Shown one piece after another: positions 30,547-40,000 of a stretch of 64,000 nucleotides of DNA. The position numbers and the translations under genes were made by a program. The number at the start of each line of letters is the position of its first letter. Positions within the stretch are counted from its first letter, which is position 1. The DNA is taken from the NCBI RefSeq assembly GCF_013374995.1, contig NZ_CP056030.1, forward strand, positions 5,550,501 to 5,614,500. Direction: 5' to 3'. Source of the DNA: Pseudomonas eucalypticola. Its GTDB lineage: Bacteria > Pseudomonadota > Gammaproteobacteria > Pseudomonadales > Pseudomonadaceae. The notes under the pieces are model-generated. The model had not been told where the DNA came from. It saw nothing but the letters and a program-made list of their open reading frames with translations, and searched no databases.

Positions 30547-30672
30547 TCATCTAGATATCCCAGGAGCATGAGTAACGTTTACGCCATGGCTTCTCATAAG
30601 CGATTTAAACTGCTCACGAAGCTCGGAGGCCGGTGTTGAGATTGACAGATCAGGTCGGAACTTTTTTATAGC
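30547..30672 (-). pseudogene. Toxin-tail fragment 4
   Basis: Only the last 41 residues of a toxin frame remain: AIKKFRPDLSISTPASELRE then QFKSLMRSHGVNVTHAPGIS and Arg-stop. The upstream end is lost where it runs into immunity gene 5b. The TGA overlaps the ATG at 30550. Confidence 0.6.
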
Positions 30673-30949
30673 TCATAACAGCCAGTTTATCTTTCAACCA
30701 TTGCTTATGTTCATGAACAACGTGATCATAGTTTGATGCAAAGTGGTATTGATACTCTGGTAAAGCCATCGCACTAGGAGTCATCGACAGTGGAGCATCA
30801 GCAGGCCACTCCCAACTTGCCCAAAACTCAGAAAGCTTTATCAACCCATAGAGCGGGTCTGGGTCTAGGTTTGTTAGAAGTTCATCCCGCGCAACAGCTC
30901 GCCATATTTCCCTGGCTCGTTGCATGTCCGCATTTTGAAACTCACTCAT
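30650..30949 (-). CDS. Putative orphan immunity protein 5b
   Basis: 99 residues from ATG 30949 (MSEFQNADMQRAREIWRAVA...), with a conserved-looking LYGLIKLSEFWASWEWPADA block. No lesion is seen. The ATG lies inside the last codons of the preceding frameshifted immunity gene (ATGAGTGA), so the two were translationally coupled. Its final residues overlap toxin fragment 4 in another frame. Family not named. Confidence 0.6.
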   Translation of the reverse strand: MSEFQNADMQRAREIWRAVARDELLTNLDPDPLYGLIKLSEFWASWEWPADAPLSMTPSAMALPEYQYHFASNYDHVVHEHKQWLKDKLAVMSYKKVPT

Positions 30950-31189
30950 TTTTTTGCAACAGCGGGCATAGCTCAGATAAAGGCAGCCCACTATCGTTAT
31001 CCAAGCTAACAATCACATCGAGCAAGGGATTATTTCCCGCTACCTTTTCAAGTTCAGCGGTTGCAAAATTCTCCACACAAAACGCTGGCAAGCGTCCCAA
31101 AAGGCTAGGAATACCACAGACGCCCTGAGCAAAACAGCCCAGTCAGTCAAGCCATGTTTGGCAATTCGTTCAAAGACTGCTTGAATCAT
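30942..31189 (-). pseudogene. Orphan immunity gene 5, one-base deletion
   Basis: MIQAVFERIAKHGLTDWAVL is followed, after loss of one base near 31129, by GVCGIPSLLGRLPAFCVENF, ATAELEKVAGNNPLLDVIVS and LPLSELCPLLQKNE-stop. Restoring the base gives 82 residues. The ATG overlaps the repaired stop of toxin tail 5 (CCATGA). Confidence 0.7.
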
Positions 31190-31606
31190 GGCTTCACCAG
31201 TATACCCTTAACAATTTCATTTGGCACAAACATTCTGTGCGTTACACTCCCCCAACTTCGGATCTACAATCCATTCAAACCTACCCGCCACACCATTGTA
31301 GCTACCTGATGCTTGGTAAAGCGACGAGCCGTTGTTGAGTGAACACTCAGTCGCATTGCCTACATGATTATCGACAATATCGGGAAAACCATGCGCAACC
31401 GGAGTCGATGGAAATTCTTGTGTGGCATAAGGGCCATTGAGCTTCTCTGAGTACACCGGTATTGGTTTTCCGTCCACCCCAAAAACTTGTTGATTCGGAA
31501 GTTGGTCTACTTTCTTTCCGCTACTTTGCCCCTTCGTACCATTGCCAATACGCGCTTCGACTAGAACATCATTTGATAGCGCTTCTCCCCCTTTTGCACC
31601 AACCAA
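31186..31606 (-). pseudogene. Orphan cdiA-CT toxin tail 5, frameshifted near its end
   Basis: Seam GAKGGEALSNDVLVEARIGN is followed by GTKGQSSGKKVDQLPNQQVF, DGKPIPVYSEKLNGPYATQE and SYNGVAGRFEWIVDPKLG. There an extra base near 31240 sends the frame to an early stop. The other frame supplies VTHRMFVPNEIVKGILVKP and a TGA overlapping the immunity ATG. The GRFEWIVD...VTHRMFVP ending is one I associate with polymorphic toxins, but the activity is unknown to me. Confidence 0.75.
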
Positions 31607-31637
31607 AGAGCCGAAAAATCACGAAGCTCTAACGACC

Positions 31638-31886
31638 TTAACCACGCCCCCTGTTGACCGCATCCAGAAGCAATTCAAGCTCAAGGCCATAACTATTCGG
31701 CTCGAAGCTCTCCTCTACACCATGCATCAAAAACTCATTGGAAATCAACTCACAAAGTTCATCCACCTCATTTGATGATAATGAACCATTAAGCAATTTC
31801 TCAGCTAGTGCCAGTTGGAACGCTCCCGCCATAAAGCACAACGAAAATAAAAGCTGCCATTGGGCACTGGTTAAGAGACTGCTCAT
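31638..31886 (-). CDS. Putative orphan immunity protein 6
   Basis: 82 residues (MSSLLTSAQWQLLFSLCFMA...), intact, with an amphipathic N-terminal helix and an acidic middle (SSNEVDELCELISNEF). The ATG overlaps the TGA of toxin tail 6 (AAATGA). Family not recognised; immunity inferred from coupling. Confidence 0.65.
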   Translation of the reverse strand: MSSLLTSAQWQLLFSLCFMAGAFQLALAEKLLNGSLSSNEVDELCELISNEFLMHGVEESFEPNSYGLELELLLDAVNRGRG

Positions 31887-32232
31887 TTTCCGGTCCCCGA
31901 AGCGGATTTTCCCCAACCGGTGACGACTTTACCTTCAGCATTGACCACTATGACTGCATCCGTCCCCGTATACCTAAATGTTGGACCGTACTTTGAAGGG
32001 ACATATTCAATTTTTAGAGGGCTAGACCAAGCGCCACTGAGTGCAGACTGGCTTACACCAATGCCGCCATCCCTTCCTGCAAATTGTTCTAATGCGTGAT
32101 TTGGATAGCTAGTGATTGTATAGGTGCCCTGGCTCCGGCGGCCTGCTCAGTAACCATCTGCATTTTGAGTCTAGCAGCATTTGCCGCGCTACTTGCTCCT
32201 TACTCAGCAATAGAGGGAACGCCTTTTGCACC
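31883..32232 (-). pseudogene. Orphan cdiA-CT toxin tail 6, stop plus frameshift
   Basis: The seam reads GGAKGVPSIAE then TAA, then GASSAANAARLKMQMVTEQA. After a frame change near 32128 it reads GTYTITSYPNHALEQFAGRD, GGIGVSQSALSGAWSSPLKI, PTFRYTGTDAVIVVNAEGKV and VTGWGKSASGTGK-stop. The pattern His-Ala-x-x-Gln...Arg-Asp-Gly-Gly...Tyr-Gly-x-x-Ala-x-Val-Val-x-Asn-x-x-Gly-Lys-Val resembles DUF4258/BECR-fold RNase toxins (weak, by eye). Confidence 0.72.
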
Positions 32233-32447
32233 TCCACTAACAACATCCGCTCCAACCGCTCTCGCTCACCACCCACGTAACGCTGCCAATCCGGATGGAA
32301 GGATCAGCGTTCATCTCGTCCGTAATAGTGGTAAGACTAGTATCTTTGGGAGCTTCCTCTATCGCTTTTGCGCTACCCAACTCAACCTGAGCCGCGTTCT
32401 TCGCAGACGCCCCAGCCGCCCGAGCCTCCGCGAGCGCCTGCAAAAAC
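32233..32447 (-). repeat. Copy of the cdiA pre-toxin segment with one repeat unit
   Basis: Encodes QALAEARAAGASAKNAAQVE, LGSAKAIEEAPKDTSLTTIT and DEMNADP, then shifts frame relative to cdiA (SIRIGSVTWVV in place of YHPDWQRYVGG). It matches cdiA 34460-34815 but carries one instead of three 24-residue units. Confidence 0.85.
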
Positions 32448-32526
32448 AGCCACGTCTAGTGGCGGTAGAACTACACAGCTCAGCTATCTCGGTACTACGG
32501 TTTATGTTTGGAATGCCTTTTGCACC
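32448..32526 (-). pseudogene. Toxin-tail 7 stump
   Basis: Seam sequence GAKGIPNINRSTEIAELCSS and TATRRG, only about 25 codons, cut off by the inserted copy of the cdiA pre-toxin segment. No immunity partner can be assigned. Confidence 0.6.
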
Positions 32527-32529
32527 AAC

Positions 32530-32754
32530 TTATTCGTGACAAGCTAAAGTCTTAGTCGCCTGATGCAAAGCAGCCATAAGGTCCTCAAGTCTGAAATCCC
32601 ACTTACCTCCCTCAACAGGGGGATAAATTTTTATTTCAATTGGTTTTCCTGGCTCATGTGATACTTCAGCGAACTGACTCCCCCCCGCCCAAATCTCGAA
32701 TACACAATTCTTCCGATCTGGGGGGCTTGTTATCACAGTAGATAAAATACTCAT
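32530..32754 (-). CDS. Putative orphan immunity protein 8
   Basis: 74 residues from ATG 32754 (MSILSTVITSPPDRKNCVFE...), intact, mostly strands (QFAEVSHEPGKPIEIKIYPP). The ATG overlaps the stop of the toxin frame just upstream (CCATGA). The TGA is followed within 4 bases by the next seam. Family not recognised. Confidence 0.65.
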   Translation of the reverse strand: MSILSTVITSPPDRKNCVFEIWAGGSQFAEVSHEPGKPIEIKIYPPVEGGKWDFRLEDLMAALHQATKTLACHE

Positions 32755-33157
32755 GGCTTCGGCGGCTCCAATAAACCAATAAATTTTCCATTCGAATCGT
32801 ACGAAGCCCGCAGCCATCGGGGGCAATCACATCCATGACCTTTCCAAATCTACCGGCGTCTTTATAGGTTACGGAAGTCGCCGGATTGCTCAACGCGCTT
32901 GCAGCCCCCGCAGTCAGGGCGGAGACGACGATGATCACCGCCAGCATCGCCCCCTGCCCCATCCTCGAGTTCTTGGGCTTGAACGACTCGTGCAGTTCCT
33001 TGAACTGCTGCGAGTTCACGTCGCCACGCTGCTCAGCCTGTTTCAGCCATACCAGCTGCGGGTCAGCCTTGACCGTCGCGTCGATGGTCTGCTTCAAAAA
33101 ATGAGTTCCATCATCAACGGCTGATGATGCCTCATATATTGCTTCGGTCGCTGTCAT
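32751..33157 (-). pseudogene. Hybrid: short gene start, cdiA fragment, toxin tail 8
   Basis: ORF MTATEAIYEASSAVDDGTHF continues in frame into a copy of cdiA 36241-36442 (ADPQLVWLKQAEQRGDVNSQ, MGQGAMLAVIIVVSALTAGA). At SNPATSVTYKDAGRFGKVMD it joins a toxin tail. A further frameshift near 32813 leads to ASYDSNGKFIGLLEPPKP and a TGA overlapping the immunity ATG. The seam of this toxin has been deleted. Confidence 0.72.
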
Positions 33158-33456
33158 AAGCGAATCCCCCTACCAGCTAAGGACGGCGCCGATACAGTGC
33201 GAGCTTGGCTAAACAGCGGAAGGCCTTCTACATTTAAGTTTTGCCCTTCATCCAGGCTGTCTTGCAAGTCAAAATACTTCTCATCTCACTGTGCAGCTAA
33301 AGCATCTAGCCCAGAAACCTAATCAGTCGCGAGTTTATTACCAGATTGTAGATACCCAAGAGACTCGGCAACAATAGACACTTCTGCTGGACAGGCCTGC
33401 AAAGCAAGTTCACAAGCCACTTTCACAGAACGTCTTCGTTGTCCCTTACTGACCAT
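33154..33456 (-). pseudogene. Decayed gene with two in-frame stops
   Basis: From ATG 33456 the frame reads MVSKGQRRRSVKVACELALQ and ESLGYLQSGNKLATD, TAG, VSGLDALAAQ, TGA, then DEKYFDLQDSLDEGQNLNVE and a final TGA overlapping the next ATG. It is exactly 101 codons with no shift, so it was a gene until recently. Possibly an immunity or accessory protein; identity unknown. The remaining 109 bases to the cdiI stop hold nothing I recognise. Confidence 0.55.
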
Positions 33457-33565
33457 CTTAAGTTTTTCTATTAGGCTTTATCTCAACCATTTCTAAACGC
33501 ATAGTTATTGTTTAGTCTCTGACAGTGATTTTAATGGCGCGGGCACATCCTGCGCGCTCTTTAAA

Positions 33566-34090
33566 CTACGACTGCCAGAATGTCAGACAGACGCCATATT
33601 CATCGAGAAGATCGTCAGCAATTTCAAACTGAAATACCTTCTCTGGAAAGGCGTCGGATAACGCGCGCCTCCAATATCTGGTGACCTGCTCAGCAAATAA
33701 ATGACAAAGACGATAATCTTCTTCCGACAGGCCCACTTTAAATACGGGGCGGCCCGGTGCATCCTCCCACTTTGAAAAGAACTGATTTATTGAAAAAATA
33801 TTTCTGTATCGCTCAACGTCTCTACGCGATGTACTTTGTTCCAACATACTAGATTCGGTCTCAACCAGCCCGCTCAAATGAAATTTTTGCGGATCGTATT
33901 GCTGAGCGTTAGGCAGCCAGAAAATGTGACCATTGACCTCAATAAAATCAGGAGAGAGCAAGCCCAGAACAGAAATTGCCTGTTCCAATGAAACCAAGTG
34001 CCCTACATATGAAAAAAACTCCCCGGAGCCAATATCTGAAACAAACAGACTCAACGACTCTTTAGAAATATCACCCTGATAAACTTTCAT
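33566..34090 (-). CDS. cdiI: Putative CdiI immunity protein for the current CdiA tip
   Basis: 174 residues (MKVYQGDISKESLSLFVSDI...), no signal peptide, mixed alpha/beta. The ATG at 34090 shares a base with the cdiA stop (TGATG), and a GTG one codon earlier would also work. Immediate downstream position and coupling identify it as the cognate immunity gene by CDI convention. The sequence belongs to no family I can name. It is the only toxin/immunity pair in the locus with both partners open. Confidence 0.75.
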   Translation of the reverse strand: MKVYQGDISKESLSLFVSDIGSGEFFSYVGHLVSLEQAISVLGLLSPDFIEVNGHIFWLPNAQQYDPQKFHLSGLVETESSMLEQSTSRRDVERYRNIFSINQFFSKWEDAPGRPVFKVGLSEEDYRLCHLFAEQVTRYWRRALSDAFPEKVFQFEIADDLLDEYGVCLTFWQS

Positions 34091-37000
34091 CACTTCAACC
34101 CCAAGCTATCAAGAACCGACTGAGGAACATTCCCCTCAAAAACCTTTGTATCATTCCCCTTCTTGGGGAAATATGTTCCATTCGGAGCTTGGTTCCATTC
34201 GACCACTTTAATCCGAGAGCTAGACACATCATATAGTGCACGCCCATCAGGACCGTAAACAACAACATGTCCATTTCCAAGATTCGCATAAGAATCGGGA
34301 GTTTGCCCTTGCAACGGATACTGAACACCACCACGCGCTCCTGTGACCGTCACATTCGTTTCCCTGAGTCCCTTGGTATAATCTAAATCAATAGTATTAC
34401 CGGCAGAGTCCGTAATGAACCTGGGTGTATTGGGAGCGTTAGTAGTTGCTTTTGCACCTCCACTAACAACATCCGCTCCAACCGCTCTCGGCTCCCCACC
34501 CACGTAACGCTGCCAATCCGGATGGTAAGGATCAGCGTTCATCTCGTCCGTAATAGTGGTAAGACTAGTAGCTTTGGGAGCTTCCTCTATCGCTTTTGCG
34601 CTACCCAATTCACCCTGAGTCGCGCTCTGCGCAGACGCCTCACCCGCCCGAGCCTCCGCTATCGCTTGCTCACTACCCTGCTCACCCCGAGCCGCGCCCT
34701 GCGCAGACGCCTCACCCGCCCGAGCCTCCGCTACCGCCTTTGCACTACCCAACTCAACCTGAGCCGCGCTCTTCGCAGACGCCCCAGCCGCCCGAGCCTC
34801 CGCGAGCGCCTGCAAAACAGCCCGCACCCCGCCCTTGGCCGCGCTGGCCCCGGGCACGACCGCCAACAGCACATCCAAGTCTACGGTGCTGGTATCCACC
34901 CCACCAGTGGCGTAACGCTCCAACGCCTGCCATTGATCTGCATTCAGGTCCGCGTCGTTGGAGATAGCGCCTATCTCGCGAAGCTTTTTGGTCGCTACCG
35001 ACTCGCCATACTGCTCGACCCACTTGTCAGGAACAACCCCTACGCCGCCGGGTGGGTCGTAGGTGGTGGTGTTGGCCGAGTTGAACAGCGCGCTGTCCTT
35101 GAACTGCTCGGGCGTGGCGCTGAATTCGTAGACCACGGCGCCATCGGCGATGACCGGCTTGCCGTCTTCCCAGGTCAGCAAGACCTTGGCGTTTTGCAGG
35201 TCTTGCACCACTGAGCGTGCTTTGGCCAGGTCGTCAGCCAACGCCACCCCCTCGGGGTTGCCGTCGCTGTACTGCGCCATGATGGCGGTGAGGCGGGCAT
35301 TGTCGCGCTGGTCGATGTCACCGCCTGCCACCAGGGTGAGCAGCATGTCCCAACTGAAACCGGTGCGGCTCTTGCCCACCGTCTCGTCGAGTGTGGTTGC
35401 CGCCTGCGCCAGCTTCTCTTCTTCTTTTGCGTGAAGCTTGCGGTTGTAGGACTGCGCATTACCCGCGATTTCGGAGCCGAGGGCGACGTCCCCGCCAGCC
35501 CCGGCCGCCGCCACCAGGCCGACGAGCTTGGAGGCGGCGTTGACCAGCCGATCATGCTCAGCCTGATCGGCACCCTGGAGGAACGGCAGGCTATCCAGCG
35601 TTTCAATTAGCGCCTCGTTCGCCCCCGCGGCGAGTGCGCCGGTTTTGAAGTCGCCGCCCATCGCTTCGGCAAGCAAGCCGCCCGCCAACGCGTGAATAGC
35701 GGTTTTACCCAGCCCACTGTCGGGTAGCTGAAGTGTGTCGCCAAGATCGCCGACATTGGTGAAGACTGTGGCCTGCAGCATGTCGAAGACGCTGCTGAGC
35801 ATGGCGTCGCTGAACTTGCCCTGCCCCAGGGCCTGGGACAGCCCTCCCCGCACCGCACCGCCCGCCAGCTGAATCGCACCAAAGCGGGCGATGGCGGCGG
35901 GGTCAGTCAGGTGCGGCACCACGCTGGGGCCCGTGACTTTGTTGGTGATCGGATCGGTCTGGGCGCCAAACCAGTGACCGCCGGCGTAGTTGATGAAGCC
36001 CGCCGACGCTCCCGCGATCACGGCCTGCTTGACGCCGTCGCTGCTGAAGGTGTCCGTGAGCGCCGTGCCGACGTTGCCCTTGTTGTTGATCAGGCTGACG
36101 GCGCCGGTGCTCGCCATGGAGGTCAGCGCCGCCGTGGCGACGACGTTGCCCAACCCTGCCGGCACCACCACACCTGCCGTGGTGGTGTACCCGGCCGCCA
36201 TCGTGGCGCCGGCCCCTACCGTCGACCCCGCCGATGCCGCCAACGCACTTGCAGCCCCCGCAGTCAAGGCGGAGACGACGATGATCACCGCCAGCATCGC
36301 CCCCTGCCCCATCCCCGAGTTGTTGTACTTGAACGACTCGTGCAGTTCCTTGACCTGCTGCCAGTTCACGTCGCCGTGTTGCTCAGCCTGTTTCAGCCAC
36401 GCCAGCTGCGGGTCAGCCTTGACCATCGCGTCGACGGTCTGGCTGACGGTGTTCTGGTCGATCTGCTTGATGTCGATGTGCAGCCCATCGACCGCCTTGA
36501 TTGCCAACTGCCCCTGGGCCACCAGCGCGCTCTGGCGCAGCGTTTCATCCGTATGCCCCTCGCCCTTGGCGCTGAACCACGACAGGTCGCTCTTGCTCTT
36601 GGTATGGCTCTCATCGTGCAGGTCCTTCACCCCCTCGAAGGTGATTGCCCCGCCACTGGCCAGGGTGATGTCCTTGCCGCTCTCAAGCTTCGCCACCTGG
36701 TAGCGCTGGTCGCCGCCGCTCTCGATGGTCAGGTCGCCACCGGTCTTGATTTCAGTCCCTACGTTGGTCTGCTGCGTGACTTCATCACGCTGCATTTTCT
36801 TGGCGCCCCAGCTGCCCTTTTCCTTCATGTCGTACAGGGTGTGGGTGCTGTCCTGGGCTGCCAGCAGCTGGATCTGGTCGCCGCTGTAGAGGTAGGCCTC
36901 GTGGCCGGCGGTGATCTTGCTGGCGACCAGGGTGGTGTCGCGGCCCGCTCCGCTGGTGAAGTCGTTGCCGGCGGTGAAGGTGGCGGCGCGCTGGGTGGTG

Positions 37001-40000
37001 CTGTCGTTTTGTTCCTTGATGCGTTGTTTGCCGTCCTTGCTGCGGCTTTCAACGTTGTGCACGTCGCCGTTGGCAGCGGCGTTGAAGTCACGAGCGGCAA
37101 CGATGCCGATGTCGCTGCCAGCCTTCACGTCGCTGGCGATGACGGTGACGTCCTGGCCAGCGGTCAGGTGGACGCTGCCTCCCGCCGAGACGGTGCCGGC
37201 CAGGTTCTTGACGACGCTGGTGACACTGGAATCATGCCCCCCATTGTGAAACTCATGCTTCTCGCTGACGTCCTGCACCGCCACCAGGTTGATGTCCCGC
37301 GCAGCGTTCAGGTTGACGTCGCCGCCAGCACTGATCGCCCCATGATTGGTGAGGTCCTGCCCGGCCGTGACGTTCACCGTCTGGCCCGCGGCGATGCGCG
37401 CGCCGGCATCGGTGAGGGTGCGCATGCCCGCGCCGTCGTTGACGGCGATGGCGGTGCGGTCGTTGACGATGTCGCCCTTGAGGGTTTGCAGGCTGACCTG
37501 GCTGGCGCGGATGTCGCCGGCCAGGGCGTTGCGGATGCTGTCCTGAGCCAGCAGGCTGAGGCGCTCGTTGGCCTCGACCACGCCGCCGTTGTAGAGGCTG
37601 CCGCCGGCGGTAGCAGTGAGGTCTTCGCTGGCGCGCAGGGTGCCGACGTTGACCAGGTCGCTGCCGGCCATGAGGCTCAGGTTGCGGCCCTGGATGAGGC
37701 TGCCGCCGTTGAGGTTGCGCTCGTCGGCCTGGGCCAGGTACAGCACCGGCACCAGCACGTTCTGGCCGTCGATGACGCGGTTTTCCAGCCACACGATGTC
37801 GTGGGTCAGGGCCGCCACCTGCTGGGCGCTCAGGCCCACGCCGACGCTCAGGTTCAGGGCGTCCTTGCTGGCCAGGGCGTTGTCCATCAGGTAGCGGTAC
37901 TGGTCGTAGTCGCTGGTCAGGCTGGCGGCCAGGAAGCGCTGGCCGGTCTGGGCCACCACGGCGTCGCTGATCAGGCGGCTTTCGTAGCGCCCGTCGCCCA
38001 GGCGGCGGGCGGCTTCGTCGGCGCTGAAGCCCAGCTGGCCGAGCAGGTAGTCCGAGCTCATGAACCGGCTGGGGTCGGTGAGGTTCGGGTTGGTTTCGAT
38101 CAGGTAGTGGCATTGCGGGTTCTGGCTGGGGACGAACAGGCCGTATTCGCCCTGGGGCAGGCGGAAGCTGGTGGACGCGGTGGGGTCGACGGCGGCGAAA
38201 GGTACGCCCGTGAAGTCCACCGGGGTGAAGCTGACGTGCACGGTGCCGTCGGTGTCGATGCGCTCCACACGCTGCACGTCCTTGGCCGCCACCGGGGTGG
38301 CGGCGCTGCGTTCGGGGCTGAGTTGCAGCACCACGGCGCCCACCTTCTGGGTGGCCTCGTTGTCCAGGGTGCCGGTCAGTTGCGCCAGGGTCTGCTCCAG
38401 CAGGGTGCCGTTCTGCACGCTCTGGGTGACGTTCAGGGTGGCAGTGCCACCGGACTGGATCGTGCTGGTGTAGTTATGGGTGCTGTCAGGTGTCCAGGTG
38501 GTGACGTCGCTCTGCTGCTGGAAGCGGCTGTCGCTGGAGCGGGCGATCAGTTCGTTGAAGCGGCTTTCGTCGAAGTGGCCGGCGGCGACGGCGGCGTTGA
38601 ACGCGGGCACGTCGACGTACTGCATCTGGTCCCAGTAGCCGGTGCTGATGCGCTGGGGCGTGGCGATGACGATCACCTGGCTGCCGCTGCGCGAGGAGGC
38701 GCCCTGGTTGAGCAGGGTGTCGGCGTTGAGGGTCAGGTCGCCGTTGGCAGCCAGCAGGCTGTAGCGGTTCTGCACGTCGCTGGCGTTGAGGGTCATGTCG
38801 CTGCCGGCGATCAGGCGCGCCATGGGCGAGTCCAGCAGCACGCTTTCTTCAAGCGCCTTGGTGATGGTGATGCTGCCGCGCTTGAACGAGTCGTGGCCGC
38901 CGCAGTGCTGGCCGCACTTCCATTCCAGGCTGCCGCTGACCACGGCCTGGGCCAGTTCGAACTGGGCCTTGGCGTTTTCGATGCTGACGGCGTTGAGGTC
39001 GATGCGCCCCAGGCTTTGCACGCTGCCGGAGAGGTTGCTGAAGGCACTGGCGCGGCCGCCGTCGTAGGCGGCGAAGCTGAGGTTGCCCTGGTTGTAGAGC
39101 TCGCCATAGGTGTTGCTGAAACGGTCGGCGCGCAGGGCCAGGTCGCCGCCGGCGAACAGCAGGGTATCGGCGTTGTTGCTGATGGTTTGCCGGGCGCTGA
39201 GGCTGACGTGGCCCTGGCCGCCCAGGGTACCGTCGTTGCTGATGCGGGTGGCACTGATGGTCAGGTCGTTGCCGGCGATCAGGCGGCCGGCGTTAGCCAG
39301 GTCGCCGGTCAGGGTCAGGGTGGTATTGCCGGCGCTGGTCAGGCGGCCGCCCACCTGACTGAAGTCGCGGGCGTTGACGCGCAGGTGGCCCTGGCTGGAC
39401 AGCAGGCCACGGTTAACCTGGTCGCCGGCCGCGAGCAGGGTCATGTCGAGGTCGCTGACCAGTTCGCCCGCGTTGTCCAAACTGCCGACGTTCAGGATGA
39501 GGCTGTCGGTGGTGGCCAGGCGGTCACCGGCCAGTACGGTCAGGGCGCCGCCGCTGGTGATGGCGAAGGTGCCGTCGAACTGGGCGCGGCCCACGCTGCT
39601 GGCCGTGCCCAGGTGCCAGTCGGAACGGCCGGTGCCGTTGATGCTGCCCAGGCCGCCATCGAGGCTGCCAGCCGTGAGGCTGAAGACGTCACTGTTGAAT
39701 TTCAGGGTGCCGCTGTTGACCAGCGCGCCACCGATGGTGAACTGGCTGCGGGCGCCGCCCAGGCCACTGATGCGCCCGCTGTTGTCGAGGCTGGCGGCGT
39801 TGATGCTCAGGCCGCCCAGGGCCTCGATCAGGCCCTGGTTGCCCAGTTGCCCGCCCAGGTCGATGGCCAGGCTGGCGCCGCTGATTTCGCCGCCGCTGGC
39901 ATTGTTGAGCTGCTGGCCGTCAAGGCTGAGGTCGCCCTTGGCGAACAGCGTGCCGGCGCGGTTGGTCAGTTGCGCCACCTTGAGCTTGAGCGCGCCGACG

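Noticed and set aside
28303..32539. Short + strand ORFs in the orphan array
   Set aside because: They are antisense to minus-strand toxin/immunity text that continues across lesions and matches cdiA copies; no ribosome-binding sites of note.
27850..34090. Sequencing errors as the cause of the many frameshifts
   Set aside because: More than 40 long genes in the rest of the window, including an 8.7-kb repetitive cdiA, are free of lesions, and the lesions are confined to displaced toxin/immunity DNA. Resequencing would still settle it.
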